A stretch of 64,000 bases of DNA from Rhodosalinus halophilus (GCF_003298775.1 NZ_QNTQ01000006.1:496001-560000); one strand, 5' to 3'; shown: positions 1-9,656, counted from the stretch's first letter. Translations and numbers: made by a program. The notes: generated by a model from the letters alone, not told the origin.

Positions 1-132
1 GCGGCGCGCGAGGTTCTGGTGCCCGAACGATCGGTGACGGGCTGGCTGACCACCGCAGAGGGCGGGGCGCCGGGGGCGAACGGCGTGCCGCGCGAGGCAG
101 GCGCGGTTTCTCCCGAGGAGGTGACGCAATGA
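1..132 (+). CDS. M16 family peptidase, C-terminal end (partial)
   Basis: Only the last 43 codons are inside the window. They end with a TGA that overlaps the next ATG as ATGA, so the two genes are translationally coupled. The tail contains SVTGWL, a stretch I associate with the C-terminus of zinc M16 (pitrilysin-type) peptidases of Rhodobacterales, which are commonly encoded just before a second M16 protein. The catalytic HxxEH region would lie upstream of the window and cannot be checked. I infer that this is the active subunit of a two-protein periplasmic M16 protease. Confidence 0.7.
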   Translation, partial: AAREVLVPERSVTGWLTTAEGGAPGANGVPREAGAVSPEEVTQ

Positions 133-1469
133 TCGCCAGAACCTTCGCCCGCGTCGCCGCGGCCGCCGCGATCGCGGTCGCCGCCGCGTTGCCCGCGCGG
201 GCCGCGGTGGACATCCAGGAGGTGACCAGCCCCGGCGGGATCACTGCCTGGCTGGTGGAGGATCAGAACATCCCCTTCGTCGCGCTCGAGATCCGCTTTC
301 GTGGCGGCACATCGCTCGACGCGCCCGGCAAGCGCGGCGCCGTGCGTCTGATGACCGCGCTTCTCGAGGAGGGCGCGGGCGAGTTGGACGCGCAGGCCTT
401 CGCGCGAGCGACGGAGGGGATCGCCGCGGATTTCGACTACGACGCGGGCGACGATGCGGTCTCGGTCTCGGCCCGCTTCCTGACCGAGACGCGGGACGAA
501 GCCGTGACGCTCCTGCGGGCCTCGCTGGTCGAGCCCCGCTTCGACGCGGACGCGACCGAGCGGGTGCGGGCGCAGGCGATTTCGGCCATCCGGTCGGATC
601 TTCAGGATCCCGGGGTCATCGCCTCCCGCGCTTTCGACCGGCTGGCCTTCGGCGATCACCCCTACGGCACCTCGCCGGACGGCACGCCGGAGAGCGTCGC
701 GGCGCTCACGCGCGAGGATCTGGTCGCGGCGCACCGCGCGGCGCTGGCCCGCGACCGCATCTATGTGGGCGCTGCCGGCGACATCACCCCCGAAGAGCTG
801 GGCGTGCTGCTCGACCGGCTGCTCGGCGATCTTCCGGCCGAAGGCGCGCAGCAGCCCGCCGACGTCTCGGTCGAGATGCCGGGCGGCGTCGAGGTCGTGG
901 AGTTCGACACCCCCCAGTCTGTCGCCGTCTTCGGCCATGCCGGCATCCCGCGCGACCACGAGGATTTCTTCGAGGCCTTCGTGCTGAACCAGATCGTCGG
1001 CGCGGGCGGTTTCGAAAGCCGCCTGATGCAGGAGGTCCGCGAGAAGCGCGGCCTGACCTACGGCGTCTATTCCTATCTCGCGCCCAAGGACCACGCTGCG
1101 CTCTATCTCGGTCGTGTCGCCTCGGCCAACGACCGGATCGCGGAGGCCGTCGCGGTGATCCGTGACGAGTGGCGCAAGGTCGCCGGGGAGGGCGTGACGG
1201 CCGAAGAACTCGAGTCGGCCAAGACCTATCTCACCGGGGCCTATCCCTTGCGTTTCGACGGCAACGGTCCGATCGCCAACATCCTGGTGGCGATGCAGCT
1301 GGACGATCTGCCGATCGACTACGTCGAGACCCGCAACGACCGCGTGCGCGCGGTCACGCTGGAAGACGTCAATCGCGTGGCCTCGGAGCTTTTCGATCCG
1401 GAGCGCCTGACCTTCGTGGTGGCCGGTCAGCCCGAGGGGCTGGATTCGGTGGGCGAGCCCGCGCAGTGA
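129..1469 (+). CDS. M16 family peptidase, catalytically degenerate partner subunit
   Basis: This 446-residue protein has an N-terminal signal peptide (positive MIARTFAR, an Ala-rich core, cleavage near ARA-A) and is therefore predicted to be periplasmic. It has the two-lobed M16 fold. The C-terminal lobe carries REKRGLTYGVYSYL, the substrate-binding R/Y element of the family. The first helix, where active enzymes have HxxEH, reads RLMTALLEEGAG, so the zinc-binding His pair is missing. Such inactive homologues normally pair with an active M16 subunit, consistent with the overlapping upstream gene. The role is probably degradation of periplasmic peptides; the physiological substrate is unknown. 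Confidence 0.9.
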   Translation: MIARTFARVAAAAAIAVAAALPARAAVDIQEVTSPGGITAWLVEDQNIPFVALEIRFRGGTSLDAPGKRGAVRLMTALLEEGAGELDAQAFARATEGIAADFDYDAGDDAVSVSARFLTETRDEAVTLLRASLVEPRFDADATERVRAQAISAIRSDLQDPGVIASRAFDRLAFGDHPYGTSPDGTPESVAALTREDLVAAHRAALARDRIYVGAAGDITPEELGVLLDRLLGDLPAEGAQQPADVSVEMPGGVEVVEFDTPQSVAVFGHAGIPRDHEDFFEAFVLNQIVGAGGFESRLMQEVREKRGLTYGVYSYLAPKDHAALYLGRVASANDRIAEAVAVIRDEWRKVAGEGVTAEELESAKTYLTGAYPLRFDGNGPIANILVAMQLDDLPIDYVETRNDRVRAVTLEDVNRVASELFDPERLTFVVAGQPEGLDSVGEPAQ

Positions 1470-1510
1470 TCGGGCGGGCGCCCGTCAGGCGGCGCGGCGA
1501 CAGGACAGCG

Positions 1511-2386
1511 TCAGTTCACGAGGCCCGCGTGGCGCATGGCGTCGCGCACGCGCGCTTTCGTGCCCTCCGTGAGCCCGACGAGCGGTAGCCGCGTCTCGTC
1601 CGAGCACATGCCCAGGACCGAAAGCCCGTATTTCGCGCCCACGAGTCCCGGCTCGGCGAAGATCGCCTTGTGCAGCGGCATCAGCCGGTCCTGGATCGAG
1701 AGCGCGCGGGCGTAATCGTTGGCAAGGCAGGCCTCCTGCATCTCGGCGCAGAGCCGCGGCGCCACGTTCGCCGTCACCGAGATGCAGCCCCGGCCGCCCT
1801 GCGCGTTGAAGCCGTGCGCGGTTGCGTCCTCGCCCGAGATCTGCAGGAAGTCCGGCCCGCAGTGCATGCGCTGCCGGCAGACGCGGTCGAGATCGCCCGT
1901 CGCGTCCTTCACACCGATGATGCGCGGCAGTCGGGCGAGCTCGGCCATCGTCTCGACCGACATGTCCACGGCCGAGCGGCCGGGAATGTTGTAGATGATG
2001 ATCGGAAGCTCCGCGCAGTCGTGCAGCGCCCGGAAATGCGCGATCAGCCCTGCCTGCGTGGGCTTGTTGTAATAGGGCGTCACCACCAGCGCCGCGGCGG
2101 CGCCGACCTTTTCGGCGTGCTGGGTGAAGCGGATCGCCTCGTCCGTGTTGTTCGAGCCGGTCCCTGCGATCACCGGCACGCGCCCGGCGGCGTAGCGCAC
2201 GACCGCCGCCACCACCTCTTCGTGCTCGGCGTGGGTCAGCGTGGGGCTTTCGCCCGTTGTGCCGACGGCGACGAGGCCGTGACTGCCTTCGTCCACATGC
2301 CATTCGACGATCCGCTCCAGCGCGGCATAGTCCACCGCGCCGTCGCGGAAGGGCGTGACCAGAGCGGGCAGGGATCCCTGGAACAT
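1511..2386 (-). CDS. dapA: 4-hydroxy-tetrahydrodipicolinate synthase
   Basis: DapA condenses pyruvate with aspartate semialdehyde in the lysine/meso-diaminopimelate pathway in the cytoplasm. The protein has 291 residues, the usual length. It shows the GTTGE pyruvate-binding motif (about residues 42-46), Tyr132 in IIYNIPGR, and the Schiff-base lysine at about residue 160 in GVKDATGD. It is convergent with the M16 gene and divergent from the lytic transglycosylase gene. Both dapA and dapF (38752-39585) lie in this window but are not adjacent, so each is presumably expressed on its own. Confidence 0.97.
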   Translation of the reverse strand: MFQGSLPALVTPFRDGAVDYAALERIVEWHVDEGSHGLVAVGTTGESPTLTHAEHEEVVAAVVRYAAGRVPVIAGTGSNNTDEAIRFTQHAEKVGAAAALVVTPYYNKPTQAGLIAHFRALHDCAELPIIIYNIPGRSAVDMSVETMAELARLPRIIGVKDATGDLDRVCRQRMHCGPDFLQISGEDATAHGFNAQGGRGCISVTANVAPRLCAEMQEACLANDYARALSIQDRLMPLHKAIFAEPGLVGAKYGLSVLGMCSDETRLPLVGLTEGTKARVRDAMRHAGLVN

Positions 2387-2517
2387 GACGCGCTCCTCTT
2401 GCTCTGTCCGGGGCTGCCGGACGGGCCGGCGGCGCTCCGCCTGCGGGCGCGCGCCGGACTTGATGCGCGGCGCGGCCGCGATAGATTTCGCGTGTCTATG
2501 TTTCGCCGGAGACCGGA

Positions 2518-4491
2518 ATGCAAGCCGTAACCGACGGTATCAGGCGGCTGTCCGGACTCGTCCTGCTGATCTTCGTGCTCGTCATGATGCTCTCGCAGCC
2601 GGCGACGGCACGGCCCCTCGGGGAGGCCATGGACGCGATCCGCGGCGGCGACTGGGCGCGCGCCGCGGACCGCGCCGCGCAGGAAGGCCCGGTGGCGGCC
2701 GACATCGTCGAATGGCATCGCTTGCGCGATGGCCGGGGCGCGGCGGCGGATGTCGTCGCGTTTCTCGCGCGCAACCCCGACTGGCCCGGACTCGACTGGC
2801 TGCGCCGCCGCTCCGAGCCGGCGATCGCGGAGGCCGACGACGAGACGATTCGCGCTTTTTTCGAAGAGGAATTGCCGCAGACGGGCGAGGGCGCGCTCGC
2901 CTTCGCCGAGGCGCTCGAGGCGGCGGGGGAAACGGGCGCGGCGCAGGCCGGTCTGGTGCTCGCCTGGCGGACCCTGCCGCTCTCCGAAGCGGAACATGCC
3001 GCCTTTCTCTCGGATCACGGCGAGCTGCTCGCGCCGCATCACACCGCGCGCCTCGACATGGCGCTTTGGCGTGAGTGGGAGGACAACGCCCGGGCCATGC
3101 TGCTGCTGGTGTCCGAGGGCTGGCAGAAGCTTGCAGAGGCACGGATCGCGCTCAACGCCGATGCGGCGGGCGTCGATGCGCGGATCGAGGCGGTGCCAGC
3201 CGCGCTCGCGGATCATCCGGGCCTGGCCTACGAACGTTTCGCCTGGCGCCTGCGCCGGGGACGCGACGACGACGCGGCAGAGCTGCTGCTCGACCGCAGC
3301 GCCAGCGCCGAGCGCCTGGGCGAGCCCGCAGTCTGGGCGGGCCCGCGGCGCACGCTCGCGCGCCGGCTGATGCAGGACGGCCGGCACGCGCTCGCCTATC
3401 GCGTCGCGGCTTCGCATTTCACCCTGCCAGCGGCAGGTTACGTCCATGCCGAACTCGAGTGGATCGCGGGCTATCTGGCGCTGCGCCATCTTGAGCGCCC
3501 GGAGACGGCGGTGCAGCACTTCGAGCGGTTCGCCGCGGCGGTGGACACGCCGATCTCGCGCGGGCGCGCGGGCTACTGGCTGGGGCGCGCGCATGAGGCC
3601 GCGGGCGAGGCGGAGGCGGCGCAGGCGGCCTACGCCATGGGCGCCCGATACCAGTCGAGCTTCTACGGCCTGCTCGCGGCAGAGCGCGGCGGCCTGCCCT
3701 TCGACGCGACGCTGGCGGGGCGCGATCCGGCGCCGGACTGGCGCGACGCGCCCTTCACGGACAGCTCGGTCTACCGCGCGGGCGTGCTGCTGCTGGCCGC
3801 GGGCGAGCGGACCCTTGGAGAGCGTTTCCTGACGCATCTCGCCGAAAGCCTGGACGAGGCGGACCTCGCGCGACTGGGCGCCATGCTCGACGAGATGGGC
3901 GAGCCCCATGTCGCCGTCATGGTCGGCAAACGCGCCGCCCGGCGGGGCCTGACAGTCCCGGCGCCGTATTACGCGCTGCATCCCATGGCCGAGGCGCGCT
4001 GGCCCGTGCCGGCCGAACTCGCCCTCGCGATCGCCCGTCGCGAAAGCGAATTCGACCCACGCGTGGTCAGTGCCGCGGGCGCACGGGGGCTCATGCAGGT
4101 CATGCCGGGCACGGCCCGCGAGGTGGCCGGGCGGCTCGGGCTCGGTTACGATCACGACCGGCTGCTGACGGACTGGACCTACAACGCACAGCTGGGTACG
4201 GCCTATCTTGCCGAACTGATGGAGCGCTTCGAGGGCAACCCGGTGCTGGTGGCCGCAGCCTACAACGCCGGTCCCTCCCGGCCGATCCGCTGGATGCAGG
4301 AGCTGGGCGATCCGCGCGACCCTGACGTGGACGTGGTGGACTGGATCGAGTCGATCCCCTTCGCCGAGACGCGGAACTACGTCATGCGCGTGACCGAAAG
4401 CCTGCCGGTCTACCGTGCACGTCTGGGCCGCGCGCCCCATCCGGTGCTGTTTACCGAAGAGTTGAAGGGAAGCATCCTGCGCGGCGGATAA
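2518..4491 (+). CDS. Soluble lytic murein transglycosylase (Slt family)
   Basis: The enzyme cleaves the MurNAc-GlcNAc bond of peptidoglycan with formation of 1,6-anhydroMurNAc. The protein has 657 residues: an N-terminal signal or anchor segment ([13 protein letters not shown]), a long alpha-helical superhelical region (about 30-470), and a C-terminal lysozyme-like domain. That domain carries [20 protein letters not shown], with catalytic Glu at about residue 509, followed by the AAYNAG motif. A GGAG-type ribosome binding site precedes the ATG. The gene is divergent from dapA. The overall layout matches Slt70-type enzymes acting in the periplasm. Confidence 0.93.
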   Translation: MQAVTDGIRRLSGLVLLIFVLVMMLSQPATARPLGEAMDAIRGGDWARAADRAAQEGPVAADIVEWHRLRDGRGAAADVVAFLARNPDWPGLDWLRRRSEPAIAEADDETIRAFFEEELPQTGEGALAFAEALEAAGETGAAQAGLVLAWRTLPLSEAEHAAFLSDHGELLAPHHTARLDMALWREWEDNARAMLLLVSEGWQKLAEARIALNADAAGVDARIEAVPAALADHPGLAYERFAWRLRRGRDDDAAELLLDRSASAERLGEPAVWAGPRRTLARRLMQDGRHALAYRVAASHFTLPAAGYVHAELEWIAGYLALRHLERPETAVQHFERFAAAVDTPISRGRAGYWLGRAHEAAGEAEAAQAAYAMGARYQSSFYGLLAAERGGLPFDATLAGRDPAPDWRDAPFTDSSVYRAGVLLLAAGERTLGERFLTHLAESLDEADLARLGAMLDEMGEPHVAVMVGKRAARRGLTVPAPYYALHPMAEARWPVPAELALAIARRESEFDPRVVSAAGARGLMQVMPGTAREVAGRLGLGYDHDRLLTDWTYNAQLGTAYLAELMERFEGNPVLVAAAYNAGPSRPIRWMQELGDPRDPDVDVVDWIESIPFAETRNYVMRVTESLPVYRARLGRAPHPVLFTEELKGSILRGG

Positions 4492-4556
4492 GGGCTGCCT
4501 CCGGGGGCGCCGGTTTTTCGGTACGAAGATTCGCCCCGCCCGTTCAACGGTCGTGC

Positions 4557-5423
4557 TCAGCCGCGCAGCCTGGCCCGCCGCAGGGCGAACAGCCCGGCGC
4601 CGACGACCAGGGCCGCGCCGAGCACCACGTCGGCGGAGAGCGACTCGCCGAAGACGGCGATGCCGATCGCGCTGGCGAAGACGAGCTGGAGATAGGCGAA
4701 GGGCTGCACGGCGCTGGCCTCCGCCACCTCGTAGCACTTGATGAGCGTGAAGTGGCCCAGCGCGCCGGTCAGGCAAAGACCGACCATCCATAACCAGTCG
4801 GGGGCCGTCATGGGCTCCCAGAACCAGATGCCTGCCGCGGTCGTGACCACGGCGCCCACCGTCCCGGTCCAGAAGAAGCTGGTGGCCGCGCTGTCGGCAC
4901 GCGCGGCGAAGCGGGTGAGCAGTCCATAAAGCGCGAACATGAGCGCCGCGAAGAGAGGCACCGCCGCCGCGGGCGCGAAGACGCCCCGGCCGGGCTGGAG
5001 AAGCACCAGAACCCCCAGGAAGCCCACGCCGATCGCCGTCCAGCGCCGCCATCCGACATGCTCCCCCAGCACCGGGCCCGAGAGCGCGGCGATCAGGAGG
5101 GGATAGCAGACGAAGACGGCATGGGTCTCGACCAGGCCCAGCAGAGTGAAGGCCAGGACCATCACGCAGACCTCGAGCGCCAGGAGCGCGCCACGCAGGA
5201 TCTGCAGGACCGGCTGCCGCGTGGCGGCGGCTGCGCGCACCCCGCCGGCCCGGCGCGCGGCCACTGCAATCACGAAGGCGGCGAAGAACCAGTAGCGGAT
5301 CATCACCACCATGAGGACGTTGTATTCGCCCGCCAGATGGCGCGAGAGGCCGTCCTGCACCGCGAAGATGAAGGTCGTGGCCACCATGAGCCAGATGCCC
5401 AGGCGGGTGTTCTGCGGACTCAT
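4557..5423 (-). CDS. DMT superfamily (EamA) transporter
   Basis: This 288-residue integral membrane protein has about ten hydrophobic segments and two EamA-type repeats, the layout of drug/metabolite exporters. It starts at the ATG whose codon overlaps the stop of mnmD (ATGA), so the two are translationally coupled. The reading frame stays open further upstream, but that part is shadow coding over mnmD. The substrate cannot be told from the sequence; members export amino acids, nucleobases or small metabolites. Nothing visible links it mechanistically to tRNA modification. Confidence 0.88.
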   Translation of the reverse strand: MSPQNTRLGIWLMVATTFIFAVQDGLSRHLAGEYNVLMVVMIRYWFFAAFVIAVAARRAGGVRAAAATRQPVLQILRGALLALEVCVMVLAFTLLGLVETHAVFVCYPLLIAALSGPVLGEHVGWRRWTAIGVGFLGVLVLLQPGRGVFAPAAAVPLFAALMFALYGLLTRFAARADSAATSFFWTGTVGAVVTTAAGIWFWEPMTAPDWLWMVGLCLTGALGHFTLIKCYEVAEASAVQPFAYLQLVFASAIGIAVFGESLSADVVLGAALVVGAGLFALRRARLRG

Positions 5424-6082
5424 GCGCGCCGCGCCCGGGTCATGTGGCGCTTGGCGCCGTAGCCGGGGGCGCGCGTGACCTCGAACCCGGCGGCAGCCAG
5501 CGCGCGACGAACATGACCCGCCGCGCTGTAGGTGGCGGCCGTGCCTTCGGGCGCCGTGCGGCGGCCGACTTCGGCCAAGAGCTCGGGGCTCCACAGCTCG
5601 GGGTTCTTCGCGGGCGCGAAGCCGTCGAGAAACCAGGCGTCGGCCAGGTCCGCCCAGCGCGGGACCGTCTCGCGCGCGTCGCCCACGACGAGCCGGAAGT
5701 CCAGGTCCGGCAGCCGGATCGCCGCCGTGCCCCAGTGCGGTGCGAGGTTGCAGGCGAGCGGCGCGAGCTCGGCGAACCCCGCCTGTGCGCGGCGCATGGC
5801 CTCTGCGGGCAGTGGGTAGGCCTCGAAGCTCGTGTAGCGCAGCACGCCTGTCTGGCCGCTCGCCCGCCAAGAGGCGAGCGTCGCCAGCAGGTTCAGCCCG
5901 GTCCCGAACCCGAGTTCCGCGACGTGGAAGCCCGGGCGGAAGCGCGCAGGCAGATCGTTGCCGCCCAGAAAGACGTGCCGCGTCTCGGCGAGCCCGTCGG
6001 CGAGCGAGTAGTAGGGATCGTCGAAGCGGGTCGAGACGGGGACGCCGCCGCGCCATTCCAGACCCGCGCTCTGGTCCTCCAT
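5420..6082 (-). CDS. mnmD: tRNA 5-methylaminomethyl-2-thiouridine(34) methyltransferase MnmD
   Basis: MnmD transfers a methyl group from SAM to 5-aminomethyl-(2-thio)uridine at wobble position 34, giving mnm5(s2)U. The 220-residue protein covers only the methyltransferase half of the two-domain enterobacterial MnmC. Visible features are the N-terminal DPYYS motif, ELGFGTGLN as the SAM-binding glycine loop, and WFLDGFAPAKNPELWS near the active site. I chose the Met of MEDQSAGLEW because it fits the family N-terminus. The FAD-dependent half is encoded divergently next door, so MnmC function is split over two genes. Confidence 0.93.
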   Translation of the reverse strand: MEDQSAGLEWRGGVPVSTRFDDPYYSLADGLAETRHVFLGGNDLPARFRPGFHVAELGFGTGLNLLATLASWRASGQTGVLRYTSFEAYPLPAEAMRRAQAGFAELAPLACNLAPHWGTAAIRLPDLDFRLVVGDARETVPRWADLADAWFLDGFAPAKNPELWSPELLAEVGRRTAPEGTAATYSAAGHVRRALAAAGFEVTRAPGYGAKRHMTRARRA

Positions 6083-6138
6083 CCCTCGCTGCCCTAGGCT
6101 ATTCTGCGACGGTGGAACACTGGCCAAGGGGCGCGGCA

Positions 6139-7185
6139 ATGGCAATGGCCGGGGTGACGGTGCGCGGCGCGGGCGTCTTCGGCCTCTCGGTCGCCTGGGC
6201 CTGTGCGCGGCGCGGGGCGCGCGTGACGGTCGTGGACCCGGCCGGCGTCGGCGCCGGAGCCTCCGGCGGGGTGGTTGGCGCGCTTGCGCCGCATGCGCCG
6301 GAGCGCTGGACCGAGGCGAAGGCCTTTCAGTTCGAGAGTCTGCTGATGGCGCCCGACTGGTGGGCCGAGGTGCAGGCGACCGGCGGCGTCGATCCGGGCT
6401 ATGCGCGGTCCGGACGGTTGCAGCCGGTGGCGGACGAAGCAGCGCTCGAGCGTGCCCGCGACCGGGCCGAGGGCGCGGCGCGCCACTGGGGCGCGCATGC
6501 CGTCTGGGAGGTGATCCGCGCCGAGAGCGCCGGCCCCTGGGCGCCCGTCACGCCCAGCGGCTGGCTGGTGCGGGACACGCTTTCCGCACGCCTGCATCCG
6601 CGCCGCGCCTGCGCCGCGCTGGCCGGCGCCATCCGGGCGCGCGGCGGGCGGATCGAGGCCGAGGCGCCGGACGCAGGCCATGTCGTCTGGGCCACGGGCG
6701 CGGCGGGTCTTGCGGAGATCGGCGGCGGCTTCGGCCGCGGCGTGAAGGGGCAGGCGGCGCTCTTGCACTTTTCGGCGCCCGAACATCCGCAGATCTACGC
6801 CGATGGCGTGCACATCGTGCCGCATATCGACGGCACCGTCGCGGTGGGCTCGACGACGGAGCGTGACTACGACGCGCCGGAGACGACGGACGCGCAGCTC
6901 GACGCTGTTCTGGACCGTGCGGTGGCGGTGATGCCGGTGCTCGCCGGTGCGCGGGTCGCGGAGCGCTGGGCGGGGCTGCGTCCGCGCAGCCGCACGCGCG
7001 CGCCGGTGCTGGGTCCGCATCCCGCGCGGCCCGGCCAGTTCATCGCCAACGGCGGATTCAAGATCGGCTTCGGCATGGCGCCGCTCGTGGGCGAGGTCAT
7101 GGCGGATCTGCTGCTGGAGGGCCGAGACCGGATCCCGCCGGGCTTCCGTCCCGAGGCGTGCCAGGCGGTCGCTCTTCGGCCCTGA
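6139..7185 (+). CDS. FAD-dependent oxidoreductase (MnmC2/DAO-like)
   Basis: This 348-residue flavoprotein of the D-amino-acid oxidase fold has an N-terminal dinucleotide-binding motif (VRGAGVFGLSVAWA), an SGG segment, and a C-terminal NGGFKIGFGMAP FAD-binding region. It is divergent from mnmD. Its likely role is removal of the carboxymethyl group from cmnm5(s2)U34 of tRNA, giving the substrate of MnmD, as done by the C-terminal half of bifunctional MnmC. The functional assignment rests on gene pairing and fold. A general DAO-family amine oxidase is the alternative. The first ATG is favoured because AAGGGG lies 8 nt upstream of it; a second in-frame ATG follows two codons later. Confidence 0.82.
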   Translation: MAMAGVTVRGAGVFGLSVAWACARRGARVTVVDPAGVGAGASGGVVGALAPHAPERWTEAKAFQFESLLMAPDWWAEVQATGGVDPGYARSGRLQPVADEAALERARDRAEGAARHWGAHAVWEVIRAESAGPWAPVTPSGWLVRDTLSARLHPRRACAALAGAIRARGGRIEAEAPDAGHVVWATGAAGLAEIGGGFGRGVKGQAALLHFSAPEHPQIYADGVHIVPHIDGTVAVGSTTERDYDAPETTDAQLDAVLDRAVAVMPVLAGARVAERWAGLRPRSRTRAPVLGPHPARPGQFIANGGFKIGFGMAPLVGEVMADLLLEGRDRIPPGFRPEACQAVALRP

Positions 7186-7191
7186 CGGGCC

Positions 7192-7737
7192 TCATCGCGC
7201 CTGCGCGGCCTCGCGCAGCCGGGTCATGAGCGTGTCAAGGGTCCTGGCGTAGCTCTCGGTCACGAGCCGCTCGTTTGCATCGAAGTGGTCCTTCGCGCCC
7301 GCGACCATCACGAGCGGATATTCGAGCACCGCCGGCCGCAGGGGCACGAGACAGGCGCGCAGCATGTACTGGCCGGTCTCGCCCCCGGTGCGGCCTGCAT
7401 TGGCCGAAATCACGGCGGTCGGCTTGTCCTGCATCGGGAAACCCTCGACCCGACTGATCCAGTCGAGCGCGTTCTTCATCACGCCGGTGACGCCCTTGTT
7501 GTATTCGGGCGAGGAAATGACGAGGGCGTCGGCCTGGGCGATCTGGCCGGTCAGCCGCCGCACCGCCTCGGGGATCCCCTCGCGCTCTTCGAGGTCGCCG
7601 TCATAGAGCGGAAGCTGCAGATCGCCCTCGAGATAGGTCGCCGGCGCGAAGCGCCGCGCCGCCTCGGCAAGGAGCTTGCGGTTGAACGAGCCCGCGCGCA
7701 GCGAGCCCGAGATCCCGAGAAGCGTAAGATCGGCCAT
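7192..7737 (-). CDS. NAD(P)H-dependent FMN reductase (ChrR/YieF-like)
   Basis: This 181-residue flavodoxin-like quinone or FMN reductase starts MADLTLLGISGSLRAGSFN, where GSLRxGSFN binds FMN phosphate. The family motif SPEYNKGVTGVMKNALDW follows at about residues 75-95. It is a cytoplasmic enzyme that typically reduces quinones, chromate or azo compounds with two electrons. The frame is open upstream, but the Met before ADLTLLG fits the family start. It is convergent with the FAD oxidoreductase, with only 6 bp between the stops. Confidence 0.9.
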   Translation of the reverse strand: MADLTLLGISGSLRAGSFNRKLLAEAARRFAPATYLEGDLQLPLYDGDLEEREGIPEAVRRLTGQIAQADALVISSPEYNKGVTGVMKNALDWISRVEGFPMQDKPTAVISANAGRTGGETGQYMLRACLVPLRPAVLEYPLVMVAGAKDHFDANERLVTESYARTLDTLMTRLREAAQAR

Positions 7738-7810
7738 GTCTCTCCCCGTATTGCCAGTCGTGGCATAGCTGGGGCAGACTGGCGGCATCGACAAGGGCAG
7801 GGAGCCCGTG

Positions 7811-8011
7811 ATGCCGAGCCTGGCCGCCGCCACGCCGCTGGCAGCTTTCTTCCGCGCCCGTGCGGAGAGCGAGGCGCCGCACCGCCCGGCCCCGCGACGC
7901 AGGGTGACCGGGCCGCTGCTGATGGGCGATATCGTGACGAGCCACCGGGGAGAGCCGCTGCTGCTCGCCGAGTGGCGCGCGGCCGAGGCGGAGCGCTCGG
8001 GAGGCCCGTAG
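7811..8011 (+). CDS. Small hypothetical protein (66 aa)
   Basis: This short open frame lies between the divergent FMN reductase gene and the convergent map gene. A purine-rich AGGGAG sits about 8-13 nt upstream of a GTG-ATG pair and could serve as a ribosome binding site. The product is basic and Ala/Arg-rich, with no motif I recognise; its C-terminal half contains VTGPLLMGDIVTSHRGEPLL. It occupies a space of about 320 bp that is otherwise empty. It could be a real small protein or a chance frame in GC-rich DNA. Confidence 0.4.
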   Translation: MPSLAAATPLAAFFRARAESEAPHRPAPRRRVTGPLLMGDIVTSHRGEPLLLAEWRAAEAERSGGP

Positions 8012-8056
8012 CCCGACGGTGACGCCCTGCCTGCGCGCCACGCGGTGCGGCCGGTC

Positions 8057-8887
8057 TCAGTTCGTATCGAAAGTGGGGTGGAAGCGGCCCGCGGGCGAGA
8101 GCGTGAAGATCTCCGCCCCGTCCTTCGTCACGCCCACCGAATGCTCGAACTGTGCCGAGAGGGACTTGTCGCGCGTCACGGCCGTCCAGTCGTCGGAGAG
8201 CACCTTGGTCTCGGGGCGGCCGAGGTTCACCATCGGCTCGATGGTGAAGAACATTCCTTCCTCCAGCACGGGGCCCGTGCCGGCGCGGCCGTAATGCAGC
8301 ACGTTGGGCGGCGCGTGGAACACGCGGCCCAGCCCGTGGCCGCAGAAATCGCGCACCACGGACATGCGGTTCGCCTCGACGAAGCTCTGGATGGCGTGGC
8401 CGATGTCGCCGAAGGTGTTGCCGGGCCTGACCATCTCGATCCCGCGCATGAGCGCGTCGTGCGTCACCTGGATCAGCCGCTCGGCCTTGCGGCCCAGCTT
8501 CCCGGCCACATACATCCGGCTCGTGTCGCCGTACCAGCCGTCGACGATCACCGTGACGTCGATGTTGAGGATATCGCCGTCCTTGAGGATCTTGTCGCCG
8601 GGGATGCCGTGGCAGACCACGTGGTTCACGCTGATGCAGGACGCGTGGCGGTAGCCCTTGTAACCGATCGTGGCCGATGTCGCGCCCGCCTCCTCGATGC
8701 GGCGCGTGATGAAATCGTCCAGCGCCCCGGTCGTGACGCCCGGACGCACCAGTGCCGCCACCTCGTCGAGGATCACGGCAGCGAGGTGTCCGGCCTTGTG
8801 CATGCCGGCGAAATCGTCCGGCTCGTGTATGCGGATGCCGTCACGGGTGAGGCGCCCGCGGTGGTCCTGTTTCAAGTCGCGCTCCAT
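8057..8887 (-). CDS. map: Methionine aminopeptidase, type I
   Basis: Map removes the initiator Met from nascent proteins. The 276-residue protein has the pita-bread metallopeptidase fold. The metal ligands are visible in order: Asp in NIDVTVIVDGWYGDTSR (two Asp), His in CGHGLGRVFHAPPNV, Glu in TIEPMV, and Glu in QFEHSVGVT. CISVNHVVCHGIP near residue 95 is the substrate-pocket His region. It lacks the N-terminal zinc finger or extension of eukaryotic forms. It is transcribed in the same direction as sfsA upstream (61 bp gap), so the two may share a transcript. Confidence 0.96.
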   Translation of the reverse strand: MERDLKQDHRGRLTRDGIRIHEPDDFAGMHKAGHLAAVILDEVAALVRPGVTTGALDDFITRRIEEAGATSATIGYKGYRHASCISVNHVVCHGIPGDKILKDGDILNIDVTVIVDGWYGDTSRMYVAGKLGRKAERLIQVTHDALMRGIEMVRPGNTFGDIGHAIQSFVEANRMSVVRDFCGHGLGRVFHAPPNVLHYGRAGTGPVLEEGMFFTIEPMVNLGRPETKVLSDDWTAVTRDKSLSAQFEHSVGVTKDGAEIFTLSPAGRFHPTFDTN

Positions 8888-8948
8888 CGGCGGATCCCTT
8901 GCCGCCCCTGTTTATGCAATTTTGCTGTCAAGGGCCAGTCTGCGGCCG

Positions 8949-9656
8949 TCACGCGATCGAGAGCGGCAGCGGTGACCCTGCGTCTATGCCGTCGCGGCTG
9001 ATGTGGGTGCCCAGCGCGAGAACTTCCAGACCGGCTGCGCGGGCGCCGGCGAAGGCGCGCGCGTAGCCCGGGTCGATATCGGCGGCCAGCGCGACCTCGC
9101 GCGCGTCGGTGCGCTGCACGAGAAAGAGCAGCACGGCGCGCCGCCCGGCTTCGGCCACAGCGGCGAGTTCGGCCAGATGCCTGGCCCCGCGCGCCGTCAC
9201 GGCGTCGGGAAACTCCGCCAGACCCGGCGCCCGCGAGAGGGTGACGCTCTTGACCTCGACGAAGGTCTCGGGCCGGCCCGGCCCCGAGAGCAGGAAGTCG
9301 ACCCGGCTGCGCGCGCCATACCGGACCTCGGGGCGGATGGCGTCGTAGCCGGTGAGCTCGGGTATCCGGCCCGCCTCCAGCGCCTCGCGGACGATGCGGT
9401 TGGCGGCGCCGGGATCGACGCCGGTGTAGTGGCCGCCGGCGTGCTCGACGAGCCGCCAGGCGAACTTGAGCTTGCGCTTCGGGTCGTCGTTGGGCTCCAG
9501 CCAGATGCGCGCGCCGGGTTCGGCGAGGCCCAGCATCGAGCCCGGGTTTCCGACATGCGCCGTCACCTCGCGCCCGTCTGCGAGGCGCGCGTCGGCCAGG
9601 AAACGCTTGTAGCGGCGGATCAGCCGGGCGGGGATCAGAGGGGTTTGAAAGCGCAT
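8949..9656 (-). CDS. sfsA: DNA/RNA nuclease SfsA family protein
   Basis: This 235-residue protein of the SfsA family contains VEVKSVTLS, the PD-(D/E)xK-like nuclease core, and a conserved N-terminus MRFQTPLIPARLIRRYKRF. E. coli SfsA was first described as a sugar fermentation stimulation protein; a nuclease fold is inferred for the family. I chose the Met before RFQTPL because upstream codons do not look like SfsA. The start lies back to back with the CinA-like gene on the other strand, 49 bp away, leaving a short shared promoter region. Confidence 0.92.
   Translation of the reverse strand: MRFQTPLIPARLIRRYKRFLADARLADGREVTAHVGNPGSMLGLAEPGARIWLEPNDDPKRKLKFAWRLVEHAGGHYTGVDPGAANRIVREALEAGRIPELTGYDAIRPEVRYGARSRVDFLLSGPGRPETFVEVKSVTLSRAPGLAEFPDAVTARGARHLAELAAVAEAGRRAVLLFLVQRTDAREVALAADIDPGYARAFAGARAAGLEVLALGTHISRDGIDAGSPLPLSIA

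Noticed and set aside
2236-5052. Very long open frame antisense to slt and dapA
   Set aside because: It reads as low-complexity Arg/Ala/Gly sequence with no motifs. It is the expected shadow of GC-rich coding on the other strand.
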